64,000 nucleotides of DNA from Bradyrhizobium embrapense (GCF_001189235.2 NZ_LFIP02000004.1:1-64000), one strand, 5' to 3'. Shown: positions 17,006 to 25,596, counted from the stretch's first letter. A program made the numbers and translations. Notes: generated by a model not told the origin, from the letters alone.

Positions 17006-18159
17006 CCACATCCCTGCGCATCGGGTTCATTCCGCTGGTGGACGCCGCCGCTCTGATTGTCGCGGTCGACAAGGGGTTCGCGGCGACTGAGGGCCTCGAC
17101 GTCACGCTGCTGCGCGAAGTGTCGTGGTCGAATGTCCGCGACAAGCTCAATATCGGCCTGTTCGACGCGGCCCATCTGCTGGCGCCGGTGGCCATAGCCT
17201 CGAGTCTTGGGCTCGGCCACGTCAGGGTGCCGATCGCGGCGCCCTTCAATCTCGGGCTCAACGGCAATGCCATCACCGTGTCGCCGGCGCTGCGTGCCGC
17301 GCTGATGGAGGAGATCGACGGCGACCGCTTCGATCCGATGGCGACCGCGCAAGCGCTCGCGCGCGTGGTTGCAAAACGGCGGAAGAGCGGGGCCGAGCCG
17401 CTGACCTTCGGCATGACCTTCCCGTTCTCGACCCACAATTATCAATTGCGGTTCTGGATGGCCGCCGGCGGCGTCGATCCGGACGAGGACGTCCAGCTCG
17501 TGGTGCTGCCGCCGCCCTACATGGTGGACAGTCTCGCCAACGGCCTTGTCGATGCGTTCTGCGTCGGCGCGCCCTGGAATTCGATCGCGGTCGATCTCGG
17601 CGTCGGCCACATCCTGCATTTCGTCTCCGACATTTTGCTGAGCGCGGTAGAGAAGGTGCTGGCGGTGCGCCAGAACTGGTCGGAGAAGCATCCCGACATC
17701 GTGGCGGCGCTGGTGCGCGCGCATCTGCGCGCCGCTGACTTCATCGAGCAGCCCGGCAACAGGGCCGAGGTGGCGCAGATCCTGGCGCAGCCCGAGCGGC
17801 TCGGCGTCGACGCCAGCGTCATCCAGCGGACGCTCGACGGTCGGCTGAAGATTTCGCCCGACGGCACCATGCGCGAAAGCGGTCGCTACCTGCTGGTCGG
17901 GCGCGAGGCGGCCGCGCGGCCGGACCCGGGGCAGGCGGCCTGGCTCTACGCGCAGATGGTTCGCTGGGGCCAGACGCCGTACCGGCCGGAGGCGCTGAAG
18001 GCTGCCATGGCGGTGTTCAGGCCCGACCTCTACGACACCGCGTCCGGGCGATCGGCCGATGCCTCCAGCGCGATCGGCGCGTTCGCCGGTCCGCCGTTCG
18101 ATCCGAACGATGTTCCCGGCCATCTGGCGGCCTTCAAGATCGGGCGCTGGAAACCCTGA
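17002..18159 (+). CDS. nasS: Nitrate sensor NasS (CmpA/NrtA family)
   Basis: This 385-residue protein is of the nitrate/bicarbonate binding family: LRIGFIPLVDAAALIVAVDKGFAATEGLDVTLLREVSWSNVRDKL and later GEPLTFGM-like and LRFWMAAGGVDPDEDV segments. It has no signal peptide, so it is cytoplasmic, as expected for a NasS sensor rather than a transporter component. In the known system NasS sequesters NasT until nitrate or nitrite binds. Nitrate reductase genes are not in the window. Confidence 0.92.
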   Translation: MTTSLRIGFIPLVDAAALIVAVDKGFAATEGLDVTLLREVSWSNVRDKLNIGLFDAAHLLAPVAIASSLGLGHVRVPIAAPFNLGLNGNAITVSPALRAALMEEIDGDRFDPMATAQALARVVAKRRKSGAEPLTFGMTFPFSTHNYQLRFWMAAGGVDPDEDVQLVVLPPPYMVDSLANGLVDAFCVGAPWNSIAVDLGVGHILHFVSDILLSAVEKVLAVRQNWSEKHPDIVAALVRAHLRAADFIEQPGNRAEVAQILAQPERLGVDASVIQRTLDGRLKISPDGTMRESGRYLLVGREAAARPDPGQAAWLYAQMVRWGQTPYRPEALKAAMAVFRPDLYDTASGRSADASSAIGAFAGPPFDPNDVPGHLAAFKIGRWKP

Positions 18160-18407
18160 ACGGGCCAGCGTCTCACTCCGGCTACTGTGCATGGGGTTGT
18201 TTTCGAGTTTTTCGGTTTACGGGGCGGGTGCGGGTTCCCGGCGCCTCGAATTGCAGCGAATAAGTTTCTCGGGCGAGCCCGCGGGAAAGAATATTCCTCT
18301 GGGAACCCGGTTCACCGCGGCGACGGCGTCGCTATTTTTTCGACCCGCTTGAACTGGCTCGCGAACGATATTCCATATGCCCGAGAATGGGGCGTTGGAG
18401 ATCGACC

Positions 18408-18560
18408 ATGCGCGAGCTATCGGCGGAAGCCCGCCTGCACTTTTACGCGCGACACGTTTCAAGGAAGTCCGGGACCGGAATTCACACTGCGGCGCTTTAC
18501 AGCGCCTTTGCGGTGATCGCGGCCATCGTGTTCGGCACGCTTTCCGTCCACCCGTTCTGA
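18408..18560 (+). CDS. Small single-span membrane protein
   Basis: This ORF of 50 codons starts at ATG 18408, with GGAG seven bases upstream. The N-terminal half is polar and basic (RELSAEARLHFYARHVSRKSG). The C-terminal half is one hydrophobic segment (TAALYSAFAVIAAIVFGTL) ending VHPF. A hairpin terminator follows 17 bases after the stop. The combination of ribosome binding site, membrane span and terminator supports a real gene; function unknown. Confidence 0.65.
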   Translation: MRELSAEARLHFYARHVSRKSGTGIHTAALYSAFAVIAAIVFGTLSVHPF

Positions 18561-18577
18561 GGCCCTGAGAGAACTGC

Positions 18578-18612
18578 AAAGCCGCCGTCTGATGTCCTCA
18601 GGCGGCGGCTTT
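18578..18612 (+). terminator. Hairpin terminator after the small membrane protein
   Basis: The arms AAAGCCGCCG (18578-18587) and CGGCGGCTTT (18603-18612) pair perfectly. The tail is only TTT then GTG, so strength is uncertain. It lies between convergent genes and may serve both. Confidence 0.6.
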
Positions 18613-18634
18613 GTGCTGTCGGGATGCTGACGGC

Positions 18635-19057
18635 TCAGTAGCCGTAGCCGCGACCATACCCGTAGCCGTAGCCGTAGCCACCGCCGCAGGTGCTGCAGGT
18701 CTGCTGGACCGGCGCGTAGTAGGAATAGCCCGGCGACACCATCTCGGTGCGCTCTTGCGTCGCGTATTGCGGCGCGATGCGCTCATAGGCGACGCCCTCG
18801 GGCGCAACCATCACGGTCTTCGGCACCATCACGGTACGATACTGCGCCGGCGTGCGATGCGCGATGACGCGGCCCGGCGATACCATCACGGTCTCCTGCA
18901 CGGTGCGATATTGCGGCGGCACGGTCTGCACCTGATAGCAGGTCGTGCAGGGCTGCGGCGGCGGCGTATAGCAGCTGTAGCAGCTGGCAGAGGCGGCACT
19001 GGTGAAGGCGGCCGTGGCCACCGCAGCAATTGCGAGGGAGAGGCTGGTGCGGAACAT
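18635..19057 (-). CDS. Secreted Cys/Tyr-rich repeat protein
   Basis: This 140-residue protein starts at ATG 19057 (MFRTSLSLAIAAVATAAF) with a signal peptide ending near ASA. The mature part has a cysteine cluster (CYSCYTPPPQPCTTCYQV), then repeats of the form YRTVxETVMVSPG, YRTVMVPKTVMVAPEG and ATQERTEMVSPG. It closes with CSTCGGG and a Gly-Tyr tail of YGYG units. It resembles envelope proteins of unknown function in Bradyrhizobium. The repeats suggest a structural or surface role, which is inference. Confidence 0.75.
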   Translation of the reverse strand: MFRTSLSLAIAAVATAAFTSAASASCYSCYTPPPQPCTTCYQVQTVPPQYRTVQETVMVSPGRVIAHRTPAQYRTVMVPKTVMVAPEGVAYERIAPQYATQERTEMVSPGYSYYAPVQQTCSTCGGGYGYGYGYGRGYGY

Positions 19058-19207
19058 GCTTTCGTACCCAATTTTCCTGAGAGGACAATCAAAGGCTCGG
19101 AAGCTGCACCTAGCAATCAAAACGGCAAGTTTGGGTTTAAGAAGACTCTTAACGGAATCTAAAGGGCCGGCGCTGTGGCCGTCCCTCGTGATCGATACGT
19201 TCGTGGC

Positions 19208-19981
19208 TCAGTGCGCGGTCTTGAACGGCGCGACCGTGATGCCGGCCTTGCTCAGCGCCTCGCGCAGTCCGCGCGCGATCTCGACGGCGCCATGCGTGTC
19301 GCCGTGGATGCAGACGGTGTCGGTCTGCATCTTGATCACCTTGCCGGTGACCGAGACGACCGCGCCATCCTGCACCATCCGCACCACGCGTTCGGCGATC
19401 GCCTTGGGATCGTGCAGCACCGCGCCGGGCTTCTTGCGCGACACCAGATTGCCGTCGTCCTCGTAGGCGCGGTCGGCAAACACTTCATGCGCCATCCGCA
19501 GATTGGCGGCTTCACCGGCGCGCACCAGCTTCGAGTTGGCGAGCACCACGAAGACGAGATTGCGGTCGACCGCCTTGATCGCGTTGGCGATCGCGCGTGC
19601 GGTCATGTCGTCCTCGCAGGCGACGTTGGAGATCGCGCCGTGTGCCTTCACATGGGTGACCTTATGGCCGGCCGCGGTTGCGATCGCCTGCAAAGCCCCG
19701 ATCTGATAGGCGATCAGGTTCTCGATCTCGGAGGATGTCAGCCCTGGCATCGGGCGGCGGCCGAAACCATGCAGGTCGCGATAGCCAGGGTGGGCGCCGA
19801 CGCTGACGCCGCGCGCCTTCGCGAGCTCGACCGTCTTGCGCATGATGTCGGCGTCGCCGGCATGGAAGCCGCAGGCGACGTTGACCGAGGTCGCAAGCTC
19901 GATCATCGCGGCATCATTGCCCATCTCCCAGGGTCCAAAACTTTCGCCGAGATCGCAATTGAGGTCGATGGTTGAGGTCAT
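19208..19981 (-). CDS. pxpA: 5-oxoprolinase subunit PxpA (LamB/YcsF family)
   Basis: This 257-residue protein opens with the family signature IDLNCDLGESFGPWEMG and has VNVACGFHAGDADIMRKTV and VGAHPGYRDLHGFGRRPM. PxpA acts with PxpB and PxpC to hydrolyse 5-oxoproline to glutamate using ATP. ATG 19981 is chosen because it gives the family N-terminus; the open frame upstream lies within pxpC. It is the last gene of the pxpB-pxpC-pxpA operon. Confidence 0.94.
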   Translation of the reverse strand: MTSTIDLNCDLGESFGPWEMGNDAAMIELATSVNVACGFHAGDADIMRKTVELAKARGVSVGAHPGYRDLHGFGRRPMPGLTSSEIENLIAYQIGALQAIATAAGHKVTHVKAHGAISNVACEDDMTARAIANAIKAVDRNLVFVVLANSKLVRAGEAANLRMAHEVFADRAYEDDGNLVSRKKPGAVLHDPKAIAERVVRMVQDGAVVSVTGKVIKMQTDTVCIHGDTHGAVEIARGLREALSKAGITVAPFKTAH

Positions 19982-20012
19982 GACGATCGATCCGTCCGTT
20001 GTTCGCAGTGAT

Positions 20013-21047
20013 TCAGGGTAACGCAACTTGCCAGGTCGACACATCGACGGCGCTGACGGCCTGACCCGCGACATTCGCATCCCGCAGCGCCTCGATGTTG
20101 AGACCGAAATCGTCGATGCCGCGGAGGCGATCGGGCAGGGAGTGCAGCAGCGCGTGGAACTTGACCGCCTCGGCCTGCGCTTCCGCCATCGACACGGCCT
20201 TGAAGCGGAACGGCCGGCCGGCGGAGATCTGCGCGAAGCGGCCGAGATCGGCCGTGATGACTGTCGCGATCTTTGGATAGCCACCGCTGGTGCCGCGGTC
20301 CGGCATCAGCACGATCGGCTGGCCGTTGCCGGGCACCTGGATGCTGCCGTTGACGGTGCCGTCGGAGACGATGTTATGGCCGTCGCGGTGTTTGATGACA
20401 GCCCCTTCAAGCCGGTAGCCCATGCGGTCGCTGGTGGCCGAGATTGTCCACTCGCTGTCGAGGAACAGCTGCTTGTTTTCCTCGCTGAACTCGTCGTCCT
20501 GCGGGCCGAACACGACGCGGATCGGCGCATCGCTGGCTATCGGCAATTCGATGCGGCGCTCGGCGGCGCCGCTCGCGGCTTTCGTCGTCAGCTCGTCGCC
20601 GCTTTGCAGCGGCCGAGGGTAAGGGCTGCCGAGCCCTGCGCGGGCGTTGACGGCGAGGCTGCCGAACATCGGCTCGCCTTCGATGCCGTGCTCGATCGCG
20701 AGATAGCTGAACGAGCCGCCGCGCGCAAAACCGAGATTGAGCGTCTCACCTTCGGCGAGCGTTGCCGAACTGTCGAAGGCGACCGGCCGGCCGCCGATAT
20801 CGGCATTGCGCGATGCGCCGGCGAGCCCGACGCGGACCGCGCCACCGCGCGCGGTGAAGCTGGCGCCGAACGGGCCGATCTCGACCACGGCAGCGAACGG
20901 CTCGTTGCCGACCAGCGCATTGGCGGCCGCGAGCGACAACCGGTCCATCGCGCCGCTCGGCGTCAGGCCATAGCGCTGCGAGCCCGGACGTCCGCCGTCC
21001 TGCACCGAACTGGCCGGGCCGATCGAGGCGACGACGAGCTTGCTCAT
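20013..21047 (-). CDS. pxpC: 5-oxoprolinase subunit PxpC (biotin-dependent carboxyltransferase family)
   Basis: This 344-residue protein contains the allophanate-hydrolase subunit 2 signature: VASIGPASSVQDGGRPGSQRYGLTPSGAMD at the N-terminus, PIRVVFGPQDDEF mid-protein and PIVLMPDRGTSGGYPKIATV near residue 260. It starts at ATG 21047, overlapping the pxpB stop by four bases. It forms the PxpBC part of the ATP-dependent oxoprolinase. Confidence 0.93.
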   Translation of the reverse strand: MSKLVVASIGPASSVQDGGRPGSQRYGLTPSGAMDRLSLAAANALVGNEPFAAVVEIGPFGASFTARGGAVRVGLAGASRNADIGGRPVAFDSSATLAEGETLNLGFARGGSFSYLAIEHGIEGEPMFGSLAVNARAGLGSPYPRPLQSGDELTTKAASGAAERRIELPIASDAPIRVVFGPQDDEFSEENKQLFLDSEWTISATSDRMGYRLEGAVIKHRDGHNIVSDGTVNGSIQVPGNGQPIVLMPDRGTSGGYPKIATVITADLGRFAQISAGRPFRFKAVSMAEAQAEAVKFHALLHSLPDRLRGIDDFGLNIEALRDANVAGQAVSAVDVSTWQVALP

Positions 21048-21775
21048 GGCGTCACCAGTTCTGCGACGAATTCGCCGGCTTCGGCGGCGCGGTCCTGTTC
21101 GGCAAAGGTCTTGGCATCCACCGCCGTGAAGGTGACGGCATCGCCCGGCTCCAGCAGGAAGGTCGGATCGCGATGCAATTGGTAGGTTCGCACCGGGGTG
21201 CGGCCGAGCAGGTGCCAGCCGCTCGGGCCGGCCAGGCACTGCACGCCGGTCTGAATGCCGCCGATCGAGATGGTGCCGGCAGGGGTCAGGAGCCGCGGGT
21301 CCTTGCGCCTCGACATATGCAGGAACTTGTCGAGCCCGCTGAGATAGGACCAGCCGGGCGTGAAGCCGATCATGGCGACGCGATAGTCGCCGGCGGCGTG
21401 GCGTGCGACGATGTCATCGGGCGTGGTCTGCAGTGCCTTCGCCACATCCTCGAGATCGATGCCATGCTCGCCGCCATAGGTGACGGGAACGCGCCAGCGC
21501 CGCGCGCCGGTTTCGCTTGGCGGCGCCTTGGCGGCGCGCGCCAGCAGTTGCTCGCCCAGCGCATCGAAGCCGATCTGCACGGGATCGTAATGCACCAGCA
21601 GCGAGCGGTAGGTCGGCACGGTCTCGCTGATGCCGGAGATCGGCTCGGCCGCAATCACACGGTCGAGCGCGAGCACCCGCCGGTTGGCGGCGTCATCGAT
21701 GGTGCGGCTGAATTCCACCGTGATGGCGCTGTCGCCACTCGGCAAAAGGCGGGGAGGACTTAAGGGTTCGGCCAT
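21044..21775 (-). CDS. pxpB: 5-oxoprolinase subunit PxpB
   Basis: This 243-residue protein matches allophanate-hydrolase subunit 1 (KipI-type) proteins: PRLLPSGDSAITVEFS at the start, VPVTYGGEHGIDLEDVA in the middle and MIGFTPGWSYLSGLDKFLHMSRR. It is the first gene of a three-gene unit, coupled to pxpC by an ATGA overlap. It diverges from the RraA-like gene across about 210 bases that probably hold both promoters. Confidence 0.93.
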   Translation of the reverse strand: MAEPLSPPRLLPSGDSAITVEFSRTIDDAANRRVLALDRVIAAEPISGISETVPTYRSLLVHYDPVQIGFDALGEQLLARAAKAPPSETGARRWRVPVTYGGEHGIDLEDVAKALQTTPDDIVARHAAGDYRVAMIGFTPGWSYLSGLDKFLHMSRRKDPRLLTPAGTISIGGIQTGVQCLAGPSGWHLLGRTPVRTYQLHRDPTFLLEPGDAVTFTAVDAKTFAEQDRAAEAGEFVAELVTP

Positions 21776-21987
21776 CGGATCAAGCAGACTTTGGTCGCCA
21801 TCAAGCTAGCGTGTTTCGATTAAAAACGGAATTCGCTTCGTGCAAAATGATGCAGCAACTTCAATAAAGTAATCGGCATGCCGGCGATAAATTTGGATGA
21901 TCGCAGGTTTTTCGCACGGCCCTTGACGCAGGGCCTTCGCCCGGCAACATGCGCCGGTCTTTTCCTCCATCGGAGCAAGCTTTCCAG

Positions 21988-22686
21988 ATGTCACTGTCCA
22001 CTGAGGCAATCGCGACGCTGTCGCACGTGTCCACCGCCACCATCACTACGGTCCTGCTCAAGAAGGGCCTGCGCAACATCTGGATGCGCGGCACCAAACC
22101 CTTGAAGCCCGGGCAGAAGCGGTTGGTCGGACCGGCCTTCACGCTCCGCTTCGTGCCGGCCCGCGAGGATCTGGCGACGCCGGAATCCTGGTCGTCGCCG
22201 ATCTCGACCCGTACCGCGATCGAGGCGATGCCGGCAGGCTGCATTGCCGTGGTCGATGCCATGGGCATTACCGATGCCGGCATTTTTGGCGACATCCTGT
22301 GCGCCCGCATGGTCAAGCGCGGGGTAACCGCGCTGATCACCGATGGCGTGGTGCGTGACGTCGAGGGCGTGCTCGGCACCGGCCTGCCGGTGTGGTGCGA
22401 CGGCTACGCCGCGCCGCCGTCGGTTGCAGGGCTGACCTTCGTCGGCTGGGGTGAACCGATCGGCTGCGGCGGCGTTGCCGTGTTTCCGAACGACGTGGTG
22501 GTGGCCGACCAGGACGGCGCGGTGCTGATCCCGCAGGCGTTCCTCGACCATGTGCTCGCCGAGGGACCCGAGCAGGAGCGGATGGAAGCCTGGATCGTCA
22601 ACGAGGTGAACAATGGCGCCCAGCTGCCCGGCCTGTATCCGATGAACGCCGAGACCAAGGCGCGCTACGCCGCATCCAAGAAATAA
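21988..22686 (+). CDS. RraA-like protein / HMG-type aldolase family
   Basis: This 232-residue protein starts at ATG 21988 (MSLSTEAIATL). The RraA-like fold is marked by VDAMGITDAGIFGDILCARMVKRGVTALITDGVVRDVEGV, which includes the GxxxxxxxKxxGxxGxxxDGxxRD-type segment with conserved Arg and Asp. Members are either RNase E regulators or metal-dependent 4-hydroxy-4-methyl-2-oxoglutarate/oxaloacetate aldolases. The extended C-terminus and cupin neighbour favour an enzymatic role. The substrate is unknown. Confidence 0.85.
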   Translation: MSLSTEAIATLSHVSTATITTVLLKKGLRNIWMRGTKPLKPGQKRLVGPAFTLRFVPAREDLATPESWSSPISTRTAIEAMPAGCIAVVDAMGITDAGIFGDILCARMVKRGVTALITDGVVRDVEGVLGTGLPVWCDGYAAPPSVAGLTFVGWGEPIGCGGVAVFPNDVVVADQDGAVLIPQAFLDHVLAEGPEQERMEAWIVNEVNNGAQLPGLYPMNAETKARYAASKK

Positions 22687-22709
22687 CGTCAAGAGAGGGA
22701 GGTAACCCC

Positions 22710-23114
22710 ATGGATATCCACGTTTCGGGCTCGCGGCCGACTCGCCGCGCGCCGAACGAGCATTTCACCGGCAGCGTGCTGCAGGACCCGATCAACATGG
22801 CGCCGGCGCCGGCCCGGCTGAATGCCTCGCGCGTGTCGTTTGAGCCGGGTGCCCGCACCGCCTGGCACACCCATCCGCTCGGACAGACGCTGTACGTGAT
22901 CTCGGGCATCGGTCGCGTGCAGGCCAAGGGTGGCCCGATCCGTGAAATCCGCCCCGGCGACGTCGTCTGGATTCCGCCGAACGAGAAGCACTGGCACGGC
23001 GCTTCGCCCGACAACAGCATGACCCATATCGCCATGCAGGAGGCGCTCGATGGCGTATTCTCGACCTGGATGGAGCACGTCACCGACGAGGAGTATAACG
23101 GCAAGCTCGGCTGA
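22710..23114 (+). CDS. Cupin-domain protein
   Basis: This 134-residue single-cupin protein has motif 1 as ARTAWHTHPLGQTLYVISGIGRV (metal ligands His, His, Gln) and motif 2 as GDVVWIPPNEKHWHGA. It resembles (R)-mandelonitrile-lyase-like and quercetinase-like small cupins. It follows the RraA-like gene by 23 bases with AGAGAGGGAGG between, so the two are probably co-transcribed. A terminator follows. Confidence 0.88.
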   Translation: MDIHVSGSRPTRRAPNEHFTGSVLQDPINMAPAPARLNASRVSFEPGARTAWHTHPLGQTLYVISGIGRVQAKGGPIREIRPGDVVWIPPNEKHWHGASPDNSMTHIAMQEALDGVFSTWMEHVTDEEYNGKLG

Positions 23115-23134
23115 CGGCGTTGCTGGCGAAAACG

Positions 23135-23164
23135 AAAAGCCCCGCTGATGAAGCGGGGCTTTTT
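23135..23164 (+). terminator. Rho-independent terminator after cupin gene
   Basis: The arms AAAAGCCCCGC (23135-23145) and GCGGGGCTTTT (23153-23163) pair perfectly over 11 bp, with a 7-base loop and a T run. As it is nearly symmetric it may also terminate the convergent DUF2147 gene. Confidence 0.9.
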
Positions 23165-23190
23165 GAGTCCGGGTTGCCGTTTCCCGTCGA

Positions 23191-23925
23191 TCAATTCACC
23201 CGCGTCCAGGTCTGTCCGCCGCAGAACATGCCGCCGAACGCGCAGCCTTGGACACGTAGCGTATCGGGGCTTTTCAGCGCGATGGTGGAATCGTAGGTGC
23301 TGCCGCTGTTCGGATCGAAGATGCGGCCGCTCCATTTGTCCTTGCCCGGCTTCATGTTGATCAGAACCTGCTCGCCGTTGGCGTTCGATTTCTTGTCGAC
23401 GGAGTAACCGCAGAGATTGGCGCCGCATTGCTCGATGCGGACCTTGCCTTCCTTCTCTTCGGTCAACCAGACGCCGAGCGGCGAGTTGGCCTGTTGCGCC
23501 GAGTTCGCCGCCGGCTTGGGCACAGGCGATGCGGTGCCGACCGTCGGCGCCGGGATTGGATCTGCCGCCGGCGGTGCTGCGTTTTGCTGCACAACTGGCG
23601 GCGCCGGCGGTGTGGTCGTTGCCGAAGCCGCCGACTGATCAACGGCAGGCGGAGAAGGTGAGGCAGCGGCTGCGGGTGGCGTGGCAGGCAGGGACGGAGA
23701 ATCCGTCTTGGCGTCCTTCGGAGCCGTCTCGCGCTTCTGCTCGGCGTCTTTGTGCTTGGCGCGCTTGGTGCTGCGCCCGGTGTTGTCATAGACACCCGGG
23801 ATCGAAACCGTTCCGCGATCCGGATCGATGCGAATGGTACGGCCGCCGTAATCGAACGTGTATTGCGCCTGCGCTGTCGCCGTGCTCGCCAGCACGAGCG
23901 TGGCGATCGCCAGAAGCTTTCTCAT
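23191..23925 (-). CDS. Exported DUF2147-domain protein with Pro/Ala linker
   Basis: This 244-residue protein starts at ATG 23925, with GGAGGT upstream. It has a signal peptide (MRKLLAIATLVLASTATAQAQ), a short N-terminal segment (YTFDYGGRTIRIDPDRGTVS), a long low-complexity Pro/Ala/Ser linker (about 65-145) and a C-terminal DUF2147 domain (GVWLTEEKEGKVRIEQCGANLCGYSV ending FGGMFCGGQTWTRV). DUF2147 proteins are periplasmic or surface proteins of unknown function. Four cysteines may form disulfides. Confidence 0.85.
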   Translation of the reverse strand: MRKLLAIATLVLASTATAQAQYTFDYGGRTIRIDPDRGTVSIPGVYDNTGRSTKRAKHKDAEQKRETAPKDAKTDSPSLPATPPAAAASPSPPAVDQSAASATTTPPAPPVVQQNAAPPAADPIPAPTVGTASPVPKPAANSAQQANSPLGVWLTEEKEGKVRIEQCGANLCGYSVDKKSNANGEQVLINMKPGKDKWSGRIFDPNSGSTYDSTIALKSPDTLRVQGCAFGGMFCGGQTWTRVN

Positions 23926-24112
23926 CTCGACCTCCAGTGCAGGGAACCCCGTTCGCAAGGCTATCTGGTGGCCGCCTCGCTGAACGTGCCCCAATTCACG
24001 GTCAGAAACATGAGTCGTGGCCTCGCGCCCCAGGTTCAAATCACCGGATTGCGATCTGGTTTCAGACCGCGCGTATCAATTTTCATCACGGGTGCAGCAA
24101 ACCTGGCGCAGG

Positions 24113-24886
24113 CTATTCAAACCACGCGGCATAGATCTTCGCGTAGCTGCCGTCTTCGCGCGCGATGTGGAGCCACTGGTCGACGAACGCCTTCAAGGCG
24201 ACGTCGCGCTGCATCCAGTAGGCCTTTTCCGCGAAGTCGAAGGGCTTGTCGGGATGCACGGCGCAAAGCACGCCGGGATGCAGTTTCTGCTGATAGCGCG
24301 TCTCGGACGCGTCGGTCATCATCAGGTCGGCATCACCCTTGGCGATCTCGTCGAAGATTTTGGTGTTGTCGTTGAAGACACGGATATCGGCGGCCTTCAC
24401 ATTGGCGCGCGCGAAGCGCTCATTGGTACCGCCAGGATTGACGATGACACGGGTGCCGGGTCTGTCGATCTCGGCAATCGTCTCGAACTTGCCCTTGTCG
24501 GCGCAGCGCGCGATCGGCGTCTTGCCCTCGCGCATGATCGGTGTCGAGAACAGGCCCTTCTTCTGCCGGTCGAAGGTGATGGAGACGCCGCCCATCGCGA
24601 TGTCGAAATTGTCGGCCTCGAAATCCCTGGTCATCTGCGGCCACGACGTCGGCACGAACTCGACTTTGACGCCGAGCGCCTTGCCGAGCGATTGCGCCAT
24701 GTCGACGTCGAAGCCGCGAAACGCCTTGGTCTCCTTGTCGAGCGCCGTGAAGGGCAAATAGTCGCCGGTTATGCCGACGCGCAGCGTGCCGCGCTTGACG
24801 ATCTCATCGAGCCGGGACGGCGCCTGCTGCGCATGCGCGGTGGAGAGGAGCAGTGCGAGAGCGAGGCCGGCCAGCGCGCGAAACAT
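24113..24886 (-). CDS. PheC-like periplasmic cyclohexadienyl dehydratase
   Basis: This 257-residue exported protein has the fold of an amino-acid binding protein but closely matches PheC of Pseudomonas aeruginosa as I recall it: GTLRVGITGDYLPFT, GFDVDMAQSLGKALG, PTSWPQMTRDF, NPGGTNERFARAN, ADLMMTDASETR and CAVHPDKPFDFAEKAYWMQRD. The active-site Glu after TDA and the Trp of PTSW are kept. PheC converts prephenate to phenylpyruvate and arogenate to phenylalanine. The signal peptide ends near AHA. A plain amino-acid binding protein is the alternative. Confidence 0.82.
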   Translation of the reverse strand: MFRALAGLALALLLSTAHAQQAPSRLDEIVKRGTLRVGITGDYLPFTALDKETKAFRGFDVDMAQSLGKALGVKVEFVPTSWPQMTRDFEADNFDIAMGGVSITFDRQKKGLFSTPIMREGKTPIARCADKGKFETIAEIDRPGTRVIVNPGGTNERFARANVKAADIRVFNDNTKIFDEIAKGDADLMMTDASETRYQQKLHPGVLCAVHPDKPFDFAEKAYWMQRDVALKAFVDQWLHIAREDGSYAKIYAAWFE

Positions 24887-24972
24887 CAGACGTCTCCCTC
24901 AATTCCGATGACATGTCGTTGCGGACCGTTTAGACCAGATGAGACGATCGGGCCAGCATAGCGGGCGCAACA

Positions 24973-25497
24973 GTGACCATCTCGCTCCACGAAGCATCCG
25001 TCGGCGTCCTTGTGCCGTTTCTGCGCAATCTTTCCGCGCTGCTCGATCATGCCGAGGCCCATGCCGGGGTTCGCAGGATCGATCCGAACGTGCTGCTCGA
25101 CATGCGGCTTTCACCGAACATGTACCGCCTGCGCCAGCAGGTCGGGGAGGCGAACCGGCATGTCGTGCTGAGCTGCGCGTTGCTTGCGGGGTGCGCGCCG
25201 CCGGCCTTGGCCGACACGGCGCCCGGCATCGCGGGGCTGAAGGCGCAGATTGCCGCCGCGATTGATTTTGCGCAGGGCCTGCCGCGGGAGACGATCGACG
25301 GCGCCATCGACAAGGATGTCGTGTTCACATTCCGGAGCGGTGCGACCCGACCGTTCATCGGCAAGTCGCTGATCCTGACCTTCAGCGTGCCGCAGTTCTT
25401 CTTCCATGTTGCGACGGCCTACGACATCCTGCGCCATGCCGGCGTCGATCTCGCGAAGAAGGACTTTCTGGGACCACCGAGACCGCCACAGGGCTAG
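24973..25497 (+). CDS. DUF1993-family protein
   Basis: This 174-residue protein starts at GTG 24973 and shows the DUF1993 pattern: SVGVLVPFLRNLSALLDHAEAH, then LLDMRLSPNMYRLRQQVGEANRH and FSVPQFFFHVATAYDILRHAGVDLAKKDFLG. Such proteins resemble four-helix DinB/YfiT-like folds; no catalytic role is established. It has no co-directional neighbour and is followed by a dispersed repeat. Confidence 0.85.
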   Translation: MTISLHEASVGVLVPFLRNLSALLDHAEAHAGVRRIDPNVLLDMRLSPNMYRLRQQVGEANRHVVLSCALLAGCAPPALADTAPGIAGLKAQIAAAIDFAQGLPRETIDGAIDKDVVFTFRSGATRPFIGKSLILTFSVPQFFFHVATAYDILRHAGVDLAKKDFLGPPRPPQG

Positions 25498-25596
25498 TGC
25501 GTTTTCGAGCGAAGTGGAGGCCCGTTCGCGTGAAGAAAACGCGTCAAGACAAGAACCTAGAGCTTCGGTTCTGGTCCAATCAGAACCGGGGCTCTA
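25498..25596 (+). repeat. Dispersed intergenic repeat, copy 2
   Basis: The left part has GCGTTTTCGAGCGAAGTGG and GAAGAAAACGCGTCAA. The right part has AGAGCTTCGGTTCTG and CAATCAGAACCG ending CTCTAG, which forms a hairpin. The last bases provide the stop codon (25594-25596) of the convergent gene. The same composite is found at 56736-56841. Confidence 0.78.
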
